From Pyrrhosoma nymphula (lineage: Eukaryota; Arthropoda; Insecta; Odonata; Coenagrionidae): a DNA stretch of 64,000 nucleotides. The stretch's first letter is position 1; the number at the start of each line of letters is the position of its first letter. The stretch is from NCBI GenBank assembly GCA_963573305.1, contig OY754332.1, forward strand, positions 142,779,977 through 142,843,976, read 5' to 3'. Positions 13,205 to 24,730 of this stretch are shown one piece after another. Under the pieces are notes generated by a model. That model ran no database searches, was not told the DNA's origin, and saw only the letters and a program-made list of their open reading frames with translations. The translations under genes were made by a program, and so were the position numbers.

Positions 13205-13341
13205 TTTTCCCTAAAACATTTCTTTGGACACCATCACCAACTGAACTCATGAAAGGATGAAATATTTTGCAAACTTTTTCCCTAAAACATTTCTTTGGAG
13301 ATCATCACCAACTGAACTCATGAAAGGATCAAATATTTTGC
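13205..13341. repeat. Tandem duplication, about 71-bp unit, two copies
   Basis: The block at 13205-13275 is repeated immediately after, from 13276, with only a few substitutions. Both copies share the sequence around CCCTAAAACATTTC and around CACCAACTGAACTCATG. It is a local duplication with no coding sense seen. Confidence 0.85.
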
Positions 13342-13689
13342 TCAGAAGCAATGGCCAAATTAACCCGGGAAATTTATGTATAAGGCTTAAAATCACTATC
13401 TCCAACAGAAAGAGATAAGTGCAAAGGTTGATTCATTAGATGGGGGCAGAGCCTTACAATAACTCCGATGCATGCGAGCTTCACTTAGCGAGATACATGC
13501 GAGCTTCGGTTGGTCAGCTTTTTCCTTTTTGCCTTCCTCAGTTTTCTCAAAGGATCTTTAGTCCAGAAAATCGTATCGCCAAACACTTCATTTGGGTGTG
13601 CCCAGAAATATTTGACCCGCAATCTAGGGTTCTATGCAATGGACTATCATGCTGCCCAGAAAATATAAATAATGAATAAAAACAGGATC

Positions 13690-13765
13690 GGCTTGATGTG
13701 TTGGCTGATTCACTGGCTTTCCATCCTGGGCCCGAGTTCGAATCCCCCACATATATATTTTTCAA
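13690..13765 (+). repeat. tRNA-derived SINE remnant
   Basis: A canonical B box, GTTCGAATCCCC, lies near 13736-13747. An A-box-like TTGGCTGATTCACTGG lies about 30 bases upstream (from about 13701), which is the spacing of a tRNA-derived SINE head. A cloverleaf is not credible. The tail and outer limits are not resolved. Confidence 0.5.
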
Positions 13766-13809
13766 GCGATTCCCGATCCGTGCTTGAACGCTTAATGGCG
13801 AAGGCATCT

Positions 13810-14500
13810 AGTAGATCACTTCGCCAGTCAGTTGGGGCTTTATACTGCAGGCCTTTTGTTAAGAGAAGGATAACACCGACGCTGGGTTCCATTCCACCAC
13901 TCCTCCATTCCCCATGCATTCCTTCTGCTCCCCATCTCCTCACCACAGTTGCTAATAATACCTTAGCTATCGATCGAACTGCCTTATATCCCTATCATTG
14001 TGATTGACAAGAAAACTTGAGTAATAAAAAAATCGACACCAGTACCGACATCAGTAGCTACCTGAAGAGCTTAAATTTTGCACGTCTATTTTTTCAGAAC
14101 GTTACTGCGCATCCAAAATTGATAGCTCTAATTGTAAGATCCGTAGATTCAGGTGATATTGCGTGAAATGTTTCCATAGTGAATAACTTGTATGAAGTAC
14201 TATTTTCCACATATGGATACACTTTTTTTACACATCCCTAGTTTTGATCTCGACTCACGTTTCGATGAAGATGATGTAAAACATCTAAACCCTGGTCGTT
14301 TAACAAATTATCTACCGGTGGAAAATTGCACTTAATCCCAGTTAGTCGTCATGAATAATTCTATCAAAGTAGCGTTCACAAAATCCTCAAGCATATCTCA
14401 GATGAAACATCTTTTATAACGTCTCCTCAACGCGAAGACGGTGAAAGTGAAAGAGAGATAAGAACAGAGGAGGGCTTCGCACACGTCGACAACCCACACC
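13810..14500. other. No gene seen
   Basis: AT-rich sequence with no supported gene or bounded repeat. Confidence 0.5.
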
Positions 14501-14970
14501 AAAAGATTGGATCAGCGTTTCGAGTCCGGCCAGTCCAAAATGGTGAAAGGCAAAGGGGGGGCCTTTATTTTTAGTCTACGGACTACTGGAGCGTTCACCG
14601 ACAACGGAAAATTCTTCCTATTCGAATTTCGTACGAGCACCAAATATACAAAGCACATCCGAACAATTACGCAGGGACGGAAAGGCAATTAATCTTCTCC
14701 TGAACAACGGAGAATGATTTGCAGCCCACGAGGCATCAGAGAGATATCAGCGGGATTTCTAGAGCGGGTGAGAGAGAAATGGCGTATAATTTCCACCCGC
14801 GCACATGGTAGCCGCCCCTCGGCCCGTGCACATGGAAGCAAAACCGTTTCGTGCAAACAGCCCCTTGCGTGGCGTGCCGCCATCCATCGGCGGCCCTCGA
14901 AAGCATAATCGCCTGTTATAATCGTGGGAGCTCTCGAGGGTATTTATAATGCACCGATGAGTCCACATAA
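14501..14970. promoter_or_regulatory. GC-enriched island, possible regulatory element
   Basis: A CpG-containing GC-enriched block whose right edge carries a cluster of TTATAAT, TTTATAA and CATAATAA motifs (about 14915-14975), which resemble homeodomain (Caudal/Abd-B type) binding sites. This is motif-level similarity only. It could equally be unrelated AT-rich sequence next to an island. Confidence 0.25.
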
Positions 14971-17878
14971 TAACCGATTAAAACTGTAATTCTCTCTCTG
15001 TAGCACCGCCTTGCCTAGTAAACGGTTGTAGCATTTATTCGATAGGTTGGTATCACCGATTCTGAATTTTTTTGGGGAACGCAAATTTTGCTCCAGCAAT
15101 TAGACGCACGACTATGTTTTGATATAAGTACGGTGAGCAGCGTTTCTATTTTTGGCACAGTAATTACTGCTTCGAGGAGACAGGTAAAGTTGTCCTCGAT
15201 GAACAAGCTACCATTACACGTGCCAAAATCAATTTCTATAAGTTATTTCCGAAAACATAGTACAAAATGTTTAATCTAGAGTGGTGTTTAAAACCTCGCA
15301 GACCGCTCACGTTACCTAGGACGTATGCTTTCACCTAGGAAAAAAGCGCGGTGGAGTAAGGGAAAGTTTGAGAGGAATGTCGACGCCATTGAGCATTCGC
15401 AATGAGCATTTTAGGTATGTCTTTCCCTCGTTTGCTGGGATGAAGTGCAATTCTCACCTACGCAGTGGGCCATTTAGTGATTGCCACTTCATCGCGAACG
15501 GACTCTGGATACGATGAAGCCACCTTCTTTGTGACGTATACCTATGGATGGCATTTCTCCGACAGGTAGCGCTCAATCCAGTTACTTCTGGGACTTCCCT
15601 CCAGGAGTCTCGCAAAAGCTAATAGATACTCTCCGTCCCACATTTAAAAAACTGAGAGCCCTTGGATCGTTTAACAAAAGTAGCCAATGAGAAACGGTCA
15701 ACGAGAGTTTGATCAATTTCCTCAAAGCGGGAATCCTTGACCTATTGACCTTTAGAGACACTCCTAAGCGAGAGGACGGCATCCTTGAATGTAAGCATGA
15801 GCCTCAGTGCTCCTTTGATGTACAAGTACAAATAAACAATCTTTTTTTGCGAGCAGCGAAAATACACTACATTCCCGACGAAAATCCACCTCAGTGAAAA
15901 GATTGAAAGCTTTTGGGGAGCACACCACCTAAGGTGCGACATGAAAATTGGCTTCGTTAAGGTGCCGCGAGAACTTATTTTCACGGAAATGTCTTGGTGC
16001 TATTGTATTGCCTGGAGCAGAGCTTCCGAAAGGCAGCCGTGCTTTGTGTTTCGCTCAGCAGAAGAACCGATGAGCTCGCTTTTATTTTTAGCCCCACTGC
16101 CACGAGAGCTGAACGAGCAGGAAGCTCGCTACATCACGGAATATCCTTCCATCAGATTTGAAGAGGAAATAAATACACGATCGGCCCTTGTCATGGAATC
16201 AAGTTTGAACACTCGCTACCTTGGTAAATTCCGGCCTTTTGCACTCGAAATGTTGCCAAAAGGAATGTGCAGAACGAAATTTCTACTGATTAATGAAGTA
16301 ATTCACATAAATAGAAGAGAACCTTAGAGGCTACATTCATCCAAGACTGATTTATGACTCAGTCATCACTCAAATTGCACTAACTGATTCAGGCTTCCAT
16401 TGACAACAAAAGTAATCATTCCACCTCAGAATAAAAATCGACCTTCCATTCGTCTATTTTCGTGACGCCTTCACCCTTCCATCTAGCTGAAAACTAGCCT
16501 GAGATGGTTAAATTGCTTTATTCTGCGGAGGAAAACAGCATCATTCAGAAAATAGAAACATTACGGCGTATATCATCATTAAAAACACCATGAGTGCTTG
16601 CTTAGAGATATATGCGTGATTATTAAGCCCCTAATGTTTAATACTAAGCATTAAATACATTTATAACTTTAGTATGACACACATTTATCAAAATGACATT
16701 TATCGCATGGAAATAATTAAAGACTTCAATAATGAGAAGCACTGACGAAGAGAAAAGTAGATTGAAAATGGTGATTTCAAAGATCAAGGGCCGCGCAAAT
16801 CTCAGAAAAGTACTTCAGCACGCAGGGCCTAAGAATGGGAAGCTTATGGATTATAGTTTCCATAAAAGAACGGCTGTGAAAATAAAAAAATTGAAAAAAG
16901 GTTATGGTAACGAATTTAAAACGAAGTCGTTTTTAAATGAGTCCTTGACCTCCGCCACTAATTCCGTCAACGATTTTTAGTAATTCTAAATTCTTCGCAG
17001 ACATTCACTATTTTGCAGGAACTCGACACCAACGTACGAACAAAGGTGACGTAAGAAAAGCCCGTTCACCACGGGAAAATTACCTGAACGTATTTTAGAG
17101 GCTTTTGCGCAAAATAACAAGAAAGCCGTATTATTGGAGCATAAAGCTTATAGTGTGGTACGCAGGAAAAATTGGTCATGTCAATGTAGCGTCGATCTCA
17201 TATGGTCTTGATTTCAACAACTTTTATTACAATGTTTCGTTCTTGAGAAAGAGTCAAGAGGCTTGGAAAATAAAGATTGCAAATGATTCCCATTATAATA
17301 TCGGCAGCAATGATGCAAGAAGAAAGTCGTATTTAATAACGATGTCCATCGATGACCGACACGGTTATGAATAACTACTCAGAGAAGTCCAGAGTACATT
17401 CACGCAAAGCCACATCGATGGTGGGCAGATTATAATGGCAACAATTTGGGGGACTTCCTTCTCGAGGAAACGAAGCGCGAAGGCAAATCGGTCGTTTGAT
17501 TTCACTTTCCCTCACCACAGTGTTCACAGTTCAGGTGTCGTGTGAGGACGGGGAATCTCAGCCTGAAACGCCATGAAACCGAAATAATTCGCTTCCCAAA
17601 TCGTTTTTACAGCACTATGATTTTAAAATTATTATTAACCAAAACGTACTCCTTATGAGACGCCAAAAGGGCTGATGGTAGACGTTGTTAAGACACCATC
17701 CACGAAGAAGACTGGAAATACGAAATAGGAAAAAAGAAAGGGAAGAGACGTGTATACTACGAACTCAGTTTTTGTTGGCAGTCGCGAGAGGTGCACGGGG
17801 AGAAAAATTCTTATTTCTTGAGTTCGGAAGCGTCTCTCTTATATTTTATCGCCTTTTTATATTCTATGGATGAAGTTA
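14971..17878. other. AT-rich sequence, no gene supported
   Basis: Includes several short open frames, the longest 128 codons at 15941-16327 (+) and a lysine-rich 82-codon frame at 16732-16980 (+). Neither matches a family I know, and neither has supporting splice or promoter context. Confidence 0.45.
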
Positions 17879-17879
17879 T

Positions 17880-18530
17880 GGGAGAAATAATATCCTCCGT
17901 GTCAACCTGGAACTCGAGTGATCTGAATTATTCTCTCAAACATAGCTTTAAGTGTGTACTCTAAGCCTCTAGAGGCTCCAGATACAGTCGTCACAATGGC
18001 TGTGTTGCACTTCCTGTTCGCTCTTAGCAGTTTTTAACAAAACGCGCATCTATCCATTGACTTTGGTAGATACCGTGAATTATATCTTTTTGTGCTAGGT
18101 CCGAAATGCACTCATATGCACACATACATTCCGCTTTTGGCATAGAAAAATTGTGAATCAAACATAAATATTTTTGCCGGGACTTCGACTGAAAAACGCA
18201 CTGTTTTGGATGCCAAAAAAAACAGCAGCACCTTATCGAGCGCTAATAACTTCAAACTACGTATCATACCTAAATGAGTTTTTAAATAAGTTAAGATATA
18301 GCTACTAAAAATGCATGCCCAGAAGAAAAATGCGGTGACAGCAAAATATACACCGAACCTCGGTATTTTTGAAACGATATTTTTACTAGTAAGGTAGTGG
18401 ACCACAAAGCATCTGCCTTGCCAACCGCAATGACGTCAACCACCTCACGAAAAATTCTAATAGAGTTGCAGCCGCGGAATAGCCATCCCGCACCTCGGTA
18501 ATCTTCACTTTCGCTTGCTAGCAATTAGCA
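17880..18530 (-). pseudogene. Unidentified membrane-protein-like coding relic, copy B
   Basis: The segment at about 17890-18105 is a diverged relative of the minus-strand sequence at 12.28-12.5 kb. It shares stretches such as TTAACAA and ACGCG and a coding-level match ending EFQVDTE. In this copy the frame is broken by several stops. Immediately upstream on the minus strand (18112-18405) is a hydrophobic open frame containing FFFWAC and a likely transmembrane segment, and beyond it another fragment (18291-18524) in a different frame. Together they look like the decayed exon(s) of a multi-pass membrane protein. A chemoreceptor-type gene is one possibility, but the family is not identified, and AT-rich DNA can yield hydrophobic frames by chance. 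Confidence 0.3.
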
Positions 18531-18799
18531 ATTCACCTCCAAACTAACAATAACTTTAACATCCGGATATGACTTACCACCGGTTACAGAGCAAAACCCT
18601 TAACTCAAATGGCGGTCAAAGTTAATATCCAGTTTGATCTGACATTATGAGTGCGGCCCTAAATCCTTTGCGAGCAACATTTTCGAAGAGGGTGACATGC
18701 GTGACGTGCATAAGACCCTTATAATAGTTACAGCAATTGCATTTTGGTTATGAAGATACCTAAGAATGTTACTCTTGTTGTTTTAACTATCAGCACGGA

Positions 18800-18960
18800 G
18801 GGAATAGGGTTGGTGTTATGTCTATAGCGCCGGCTCCCCTTCCCTATGGCAGGGGGATCCCTTCTAGGCGAGTACCCCTTCGATTCCCAGGAGTGGCGGA
18901 GATTTACCAGGGTAATCTCAGTCCCTGCTGTGGTGATAAGTGGAGAGCACTTCTAATCCG
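18800..18960 (+). repeat. Possible tRNA-like (SINE) remnant
   Basis: A B-box-like CTTCGATTCCCAG occurs at about 18878-18890 after a GC-rich segment that could hold a degenerate A box. The sequence then continues into a GC-moderate body. Decay prevents firm assignment. Confidence 0.3.
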
Positions 18961-19147
18961 CAACACTCCGCCCGTCATATGAGGCTTACAAAAGATGACC
19001 CCTTGGCACATATCATCAGCCTTTTGCCATTCACCGTGAAATGCTTCAATTACCGTACTATCCGCTGATCCTGAATGGCTCAAAGGCCACTGTTGTCGCT
19101 CGCCTCCAAAAATAAACAACCAATCATGAAAATCACACGAAAGCTGG

Positions 19148-19310
19148 CTGTCCACCGATGTTTTTTATTCGAACCGAAGTGTTTCACACTAATATAGTCT
19201 CATCAGGTGCTTGACCAAGATCCGTGATGCCCGGTGTGCAGCTCATGATGACACATGAGTGTGAAGCGAGTCGGTTCAAATAAGAACGACCAGTGGACAG
19301 TTAAGTCTTT
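19148..19310. mobile_element. Foldback (inverted-repeat) element
   Basis: The left part (from CTGTCCACCGATG at 19148) is the imperfect reverse complement of the right part (ending CAGTGGACAG at 19310). The arms share GAACCGA and TTCACACT blocks. Near the apex the minus strand reads ACCTGATGA, 14 bases, then GAAAC (GTTTC at 19181-19185, TCATCAG at 19200-19206). The same core occurs in three other repeats of this window. No protein is encoded. Confidence 0.6.
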
Positions 19311-19379
19311 AGTTTAATTGTTTGCGTTTAACATGCTATTCCACCGCATCTCGTACGACGCAGCTGATTCACGGCACTT

Positions 19380-19850
19380 AAAGAGGGGATCCAAGCAGTC
19401 CACCCTAGGTTGACTGCAGTGGCGGTTCCACAAACAAAAGGCAACCTTCTAATGAGCGCTGAAAAAGTGCAATACCTGTGGATCACGTGGGCCCCTTTGC
19501 CACGGCCGCAGCATCCCGGCAGTCCGTCCCCGTCACACAACGCGGCTGTCCCGAAGGTGAGCGAAACGCGGCCTGAGGATGAGGAAGGAGAGTCATCTTT
19601 AGAAAGGGAAGGGACGAAGGGATCCCAAGGTCGCGTTCCAGCCTCGGGACTGAGCCCGGAGCGGGGGCGGAGGGTGGGCGGGGAGGGGGGGTGGGAAGAG
19701 AGGGCGGGGGGGGGGAGGCGCTCACATAAGGAGGAAGTGGACACAATGACTCTGAACAATGAATGGGAAGGGAGAAGAAGGTGCTCGGGTGAAGAGGGAA
19801 CCGAGAGACGGAGAGGAGCACGGGCGACCAAAACAAACTAAGCCTGCGCG
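19380..19850. other. GC-rich island with strong G-run tract
   Basis: GC-rich block whose segment at about 19659-19720 contains at least six runs of three or more G separated by short spacers, including a run of ten. This is a strong + strand G-quadruplex candidate. Open frames on both strands are low-complexity and composition-driven. Confidence 0.5.
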
Positions 19851-20339
19851 GTACGGGAACGTTGCCACTGGAGACTTCGGTGTTCTTGGAAGAATGATGA
19901 AGATGTATAAAGAAGATCTATCAATCAATATATGTGCTATCTGGAGTTAGGATACCAAATTAATTTACGTTAATTTGGTAAATTAATTTACAGCAAAGGG
20001 TTAAATTAATTTATTTCACCGAGCAAAAATAATATAAAGACAGTCACAATGAATTTCCAAGCCATACACCAAAGTGATGACATTCGCCATGAAAAAATCA
20101 AATGACTGGGATTCCAAATTACAATATTGCAATTAGTAGACGATACAATCGTAAGGGACGAATCATAAGACGTGACAGCCTCTCCAAAACAATTAAGGAA
20201 AAATAAATCAGAAATCTAAAATTTACATTGGTTGATTTCATCGAGCAAATAATAAAAATACAAAATTGGCCGTCTCAACGAATTTCAAAACATCGACCAA
20301 ATATATAATGAATATCACCGTGAAAATATCTTTAAATAT

Positions 20340-20545
20340 GGCCAGGATTTCAAATAAAAACATTCCAAAGCCTGAAAACGATCACGAAGAAATGAGTGAG
20401 ATATATTATTAAGGGAGACTGAGGATGGAAGTCAAAAAGCAAATTGTAAGGGATGTTAAAATAAGGAACAAGAAAGAAATATAGTGGTTAGCTGCCAGGT
20501 AGATAAACAGCTGCAGCAAAAATATCCATGGACTGATGACTGCTA
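20340..20545. repeat. Weak dispersed repeat, partner at 23.1-23.3 kb
   Basis: Ends with GGTTAGCTG and, some 50 bases on, GGACTGATGAC. A segment at 23.10-23.31 kb has the same order (GGTTAGCTG, then GGATTGATGAC) after similarly purine-rich sequence. It may be a pair of decayed retroelement tails, but identity is low. Confidence 0.3.
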
Positions 20546-20579
20546 TCATGAAGACTTTGGTTTTAGGTGCTCCAAGAGC

Positions 20580-20795
20580 TAACGTTACATCGCAACGGAA
20601 AAGTATTTTCCGGGTTAAGGCCGCGTTGGTCCATTTGGGTGGACGACAGTTTCGGGCGCATTCCAGCTCCCGTCTTCAGGTCCAACTGATCTGCAGAGCA
20701 TCATTTTCTTCTATATATGCCTAGTCAGGTGCGCGCTGATACGTTCGGTTTGAATCCCATTGTTGGAAAAGCCAACGTTAACGTTACATCGCAAC
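20580..20795 (-). mobile_element. 182-bp insertion flanked by 17-bp direct repeats
   Basis: The 17-base sequence at 20580-20596 (TAACGTTACATCGCAAC) recurs exactly at 20779-20795, bracketing 20597-20778. Direct repeats of this length are typical of target-primed retroposition. The insert carries a short hairpin (GTCCA/TGGAC), a B-box-like GGTTTGAATCCC near its right end and, on the minus strand, the core ACCTGAAGA, 19 bases, GAAAC (20649-20679). It is a short non-autonomous retroelement candidate with no coding capacity. Confidence 0.6.
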
Positions 20796-21248
20796 ACTTA
20801 TCCTCCATCCGAAGACAAGCTCCAGATCCATACCAGAGGCGGAAGCCTACATCTTGAGCAAGCAGTCTGGCACAACTTGGCTCCCACAGAAGGCGGTATA
20901 GGAAAATTAGGTAATGGCAGTTGGATATGAATCCGCGTGAAGGCCTGGTGAAACCAGGCATGTTCTTGCACCATTTGGGTGTTACACAGTGGAGTAAACA
21001 ATATAAAATACTCAGAACAAGAACAGGTGAGGACACATAAAACATGAATTATAAAGAGGCAAGCAGATGCAATAAATGATGAGAAAAATAAATGACAAGC
21101 TACACAAAATTTACACGTGTATCACTATCCCCAATCGAAACATTTTGGCAGCTTTTGACTCTATACCTTTTGCAGAGACTCCCTACATTGCTTGGGTTTG
21201 CCATGCTGACAAATTATTCCGGTCTCTTAAGTGTAAAGTCGAGGGAAA

Positions 21249-21327
21249 ATGCTCTTAAGAGTAGCTACGTCGAATGAGACGTTTAACTATCAACTCAATA
21301 GAGCGTCTCAATCTTCGTTAAGAGCGC
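21249..21327. repeat. Imperfect stem-loop
   Basis: GCTCTTAA (about 21250-21257) pairs with TTAAGAGC (about 21318-21325). Internally GAGACG pairs with CGTCTC. The 5' arm carries a larger bulge than the 3' arm. The size is within the microRNA-precursor range, but the asymmetric bulge argues against a microRNA. Confidence 0.4.
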
Positions 21328-21339
21328 ACTAATTCCTGG

Positions 21340-21640
21340 TCGTTTCCTCCCTCCCGGCTCTTGCCTGTCCCTTCCCTAAGGCCTTCCTTCGTCCTACTTG
21401 CTCATCTTCCCGCAACGGCGAAAATGACCTCAGAAGACGCTCGACTCCCGTAACTGCGAATGCGGGTGGAAGGCACGTGGGGGCGACGAAAATGCATTAC
21501 AGGGTGAGACTCCGAAGTAATCATCCCATGCGCTGAATAACACTAACGAGAGGAGAGAAAACATCGGAGAAAGTGCCGATGGATTCATTCACTCGCTATT
21601 GACACGAGCCTCGGACTTCCTATCACGAGCCATTTCAGCT
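21340..21640. other. Moderately GC-rich block
   Basis: A GC-enriched stretch with CpG and no recognisable coding content. Confidence 0.35.
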
Positions 21641-22470
21641 CTTGAAAATGAAGATGTAACTAATTTCATAATTTTTTGCGGCTGTTTCATTGAAATAACT
21701 AAAAATGTAATTTTCTATCGAATCACATTGCGTTAACGAATAATGTAGCCTTACGGCATAATTCAAGACATAAGATAAACAAAAACTCAAATTTATATGC
21801 TACGCCATATGTGTTCAAGGTAAGATTAGATATTCTGCCTTAAAATTACAATTCTAATTTTTACTGCGAACGAATGAACAAAAATGTTCACACATGTATA
21901 CATCGATGTGTAATATTTATTAAGAGGAGAGGATATTTTTTCCGGATAGAATGAAGACACGCCACTCAAAACAGGATTAATTTTAGCGTTTTAATTGCGT
22001 GTAAAATAAATATTTGGGCTAAAAGAAAAAAGCAGATAACTTTATTCATAACTTCAATTCAGGACATGGACACTGTAGGTACAGTTTATGACGAGGGGTG
22101 CATAAATTTCCAAAGCATAATTAGTTGAAATGGGACAGCTATTTGAAACACACCGTGCCCTGTATTATATACGAGAAGAATGCTGTTAAGACTTTCACCC
22201 ACTGCCTCATCACTCGGCCTGCTGACGCTCTCAATATGTATTGAAACACACTAAAAAGTAGTATTAGTACGTGCACAGCAGGTAGAAGGGCAATAGTAGA
22301 GTAGTATGCATTCTGAAGGAGTACGCAACTAATCAAGACAGCATTTATAACCAACTCCTTCGCGTAGTTTGAAGCGCTCGGGGCACTCCTCGGTTACATC
22401 ATTTCATAGATATGTTCATTTAACGCATCGACCGAAAAAAATTTTTTTTTCGCCCATGCCCATCGGAGAG
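21641..22470. other. AT-rich sequence, no gene seen
   Basis: Nothing recognisable on either strand. Confidence 0.5.
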
Positions 22471-23050
22471 ATGATTTTTTGAAATCCAAGTCGCGCGGAC
22501 GTCTCAATAACATGGGCGCTTCGTCTCTAGTGGAGCTCACAACCTATCGCCGCTTCGAAACGATCGTTGAACGCCACGGTCCGAAGTGCTTCTCCGCGCA
22601 TAATGAAAAATGGATAAGGGCTGCTCGCGAGGGACGCTGCCGAAAGGGAAGGCATAATATGAAACGCCTAACGGGGAGAGCGGGAAGGAAAAAGGCGGAA
22701 AATGTTCACCGGTGATCCTACCCGTGTTTAGATGCAACGAATAGAGCCCTTCAAGTATGTTGAGCCTATTACGGAACTTAACGATCGTTAGGTTCCATAA
22801 TATACTGCTATTAGGCCAACTGTTGTCGCACTTCGCCCCTAACTGGCTTTCTTTGGAGGAGATCGTCATTCTTTACGCGCATATGTGGCAACATTGGACG
22901 CCATATCACTCGCTGCCTAGCGATCGAGTTCCCCAATGACTCCTAGATCTCCGTCCGTCACGTGGGACGTAAAAGAGGGCTCTCCTTTTCTCCTCCCGTT
23001 TTGAGCAAGCTAATTCCGACCCCAGGTTTCTCTCCTCCCCTTCATTATGC
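22471..23050. other. GC-enriched block
   Basis: CpG-containing sequence with a short palindromic segment around AACGATCGTT (about 22780-22790). Open frames on both strands are not family-like. Confidence 0.35.
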
Positions 23051-23099
23051 CTTCCACTTCAACCTTGGTACCTTTCCTCCTGGTTCGGGGTACTAATCT

Positions 23100-23310
23100 G
23101 ACCAAAAAACTTGAATTGCATGAAGATGATTAAATAATGAAAAAAATAAATGGGAAGTATTACCGAAGAAGAGCAAATATACAAGAGGCAAATAAAGACG
23201 GACGTTAAAAGTGAAGACCTAAGAGGGAATGAGAGGGTTAGCTGGGAGGAGACTGCGGTGGATAGCTTCAGCGAGCCAATGTTTGGATTGATGACCACTG
23301 ATAGTTATAA
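23100..23310. repeat. Weak dispersed repeat, partner at 20.3-20.5 kb
   Basis: Purine-rich sequence ending GGTTAGCTG and then GGATTGATGACC, in the same order as the copy at 20.34-20.55 kb. The opposite strand carries a 79-codon hydrophobic frame of no recognised family. Confidence 0.3.
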
Positions 23311-23924
23311 TAATTGACGCTTGGGCAGTTATTTCAACCCCACACTACATTTGTAGAACAGACAAAAGCGGAAAAATAAGATAAATACACTCTCGAACTT
23401 ATGCGCTTAAGAATTCTTCCCTCCCAAGCACCATTCAAGCACAGTTCTAGTGAGATCCACCGAAATAGGTCTTCTTTTCCGTCTCTTTCTTCTCCCAACT
23501 TCCTTTTCCTAATCTCTTACTTATTAATGGCTATTTTCCTGGCACCCCCTTCCACACGACCTTGGAGTGGCTCGCAAGTTAGTACGTAAATCTTCCTTTT
23601 ACAGGTAAGAACCTATCTCTTGCGTGAATATAATATAAACGTTTTTGCGAACCCTGATATTACTAGAATCGATTAGATCATCATCAGTAATCCTAGATTT
23701 GAGGACTGCAGCACGCTTCCCTGACTCATGCGAATACTATTATGACCTGATGGCTCTTTTGTGCCATGTTCTGTTTTATCTGGCTGACATATTCATATCA
23801 TGCTTACATTAACTGATTTAAAAACTTAATACCTTTAAGGAGAAAATACAAAAGATGACCGCCTTGCCCGCCAAAAAAAATACAGAAATTTGTGGAATTT
23901 ATTGCGAAAAAATCATGGAAAAAA

Positions 23925-24130
23925 TGTAATGGAGTACACGATAGGTGAAATCGTTCCATAGATCAAGTGGTAATATTTTACATCTCCTCTTCTTTGATTT
24001 TTAAGAGAGCAGCAAAAAAATACTTTGTGCAACATTTTCCACCATGAACACATGGGTTTCCACAAAGCACCGTGGGTGGAAACCATTATTCGAAAAATAC
24101 ACACAATAATGCCCGAAATTTTCAATGAAA
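23925..24130. repeat. Dispersed repeat family, copy 1
   Basis: Shares with 24165-24340 an A-run followed by a CTT-(G/A)-TGYAACATTTTCC-like block, CCATGA, GTGGATGGAAA-like sequence and AAATACACA. It is clearly related but diverged. No ends or coding content could be defined. Confidence 0.5.
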
Positions 24131-24164
24131 AATATAAAAGAACAATTTAATGTAGTGCATGGTT

Positions 24165-24340
24165 GGTTATATCATTTGACTGATGTACTATAGCGTATAT
24201 TTCTACGTCTTCTCTAATTTTTCTTTTGAGACTACATCAAAAAAAACGCTTATTGTAACATTTTCCTTCATGAGCCAATAACCAAAGAAGTGGATGGAAA
24301 CTCTCGTCGTAAATACACAATATTATCATAAATTCACACT
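24165..24340. repeat. Dispersed repeat family, copy 2
   Basis: Adjacent relative of copy 1, in the same orientation. It also matches a third copy near 28.7 kb through TTTTGAGAC, GTAACA and GAGCCA-like blocks. Function unknown. Confidence 0.5.
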
Positions 24341-24399
24341 GAATAACTCATGCTAGAAATTTAACGTGGAGCATGCGTGCTTGGTTTTCATCCCCGTCA

Positions 24400-24730
24400 C
24401 ACTCCCTTGAGGAGTCTTGAGGGGCAGCACACCGGCAGATGAGGGTGATCACGTTAAGCGCCTGCGCCATGGGCTAGCACCGTCGCTTGGCGGGTCTTCC
24501 CCAATCCGGGTTAATGCTTGTGTACGCGCGCCCCACAGCATGTGTTCGCCTTCATTGGTTTCGGGATTTGAGGAGGCATTTTGGGCGGCGGCCACCCCTT
24601 ATGAAGAAGCTCAGGGGACGGGAGGCGACGGGGATGGAGGGGAAGAGGCCAGTGAGGTCAGCTATCAGCCCCCTGGCTCACACTTGTCCCCACAAGGAAT
24701 CCTCAAATAGTAATCACCGCTCCTAAATGG
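24400..24730. other. GC-rich block with a 97-codon open frame (+)
   Basis: The + frame 24417-24710 is open, but its product is rich in Gly, Ser, Pro and Glu. An overlapping + frame in another register is also open, so composition explains both. I do not recognise a protein family. Confidence 0.3.

Noticed and set aside
16732..16980. Lysine-rich 82-codon frame as a small gene
   Set aside because: AT-rich composition favours Lys codons. No family, splice context or promoter support.
21249..21327. microRNA precursor
   Set aside because: Large asymmetric bulge in the 5' arm and no convincing 22-nt duplex.
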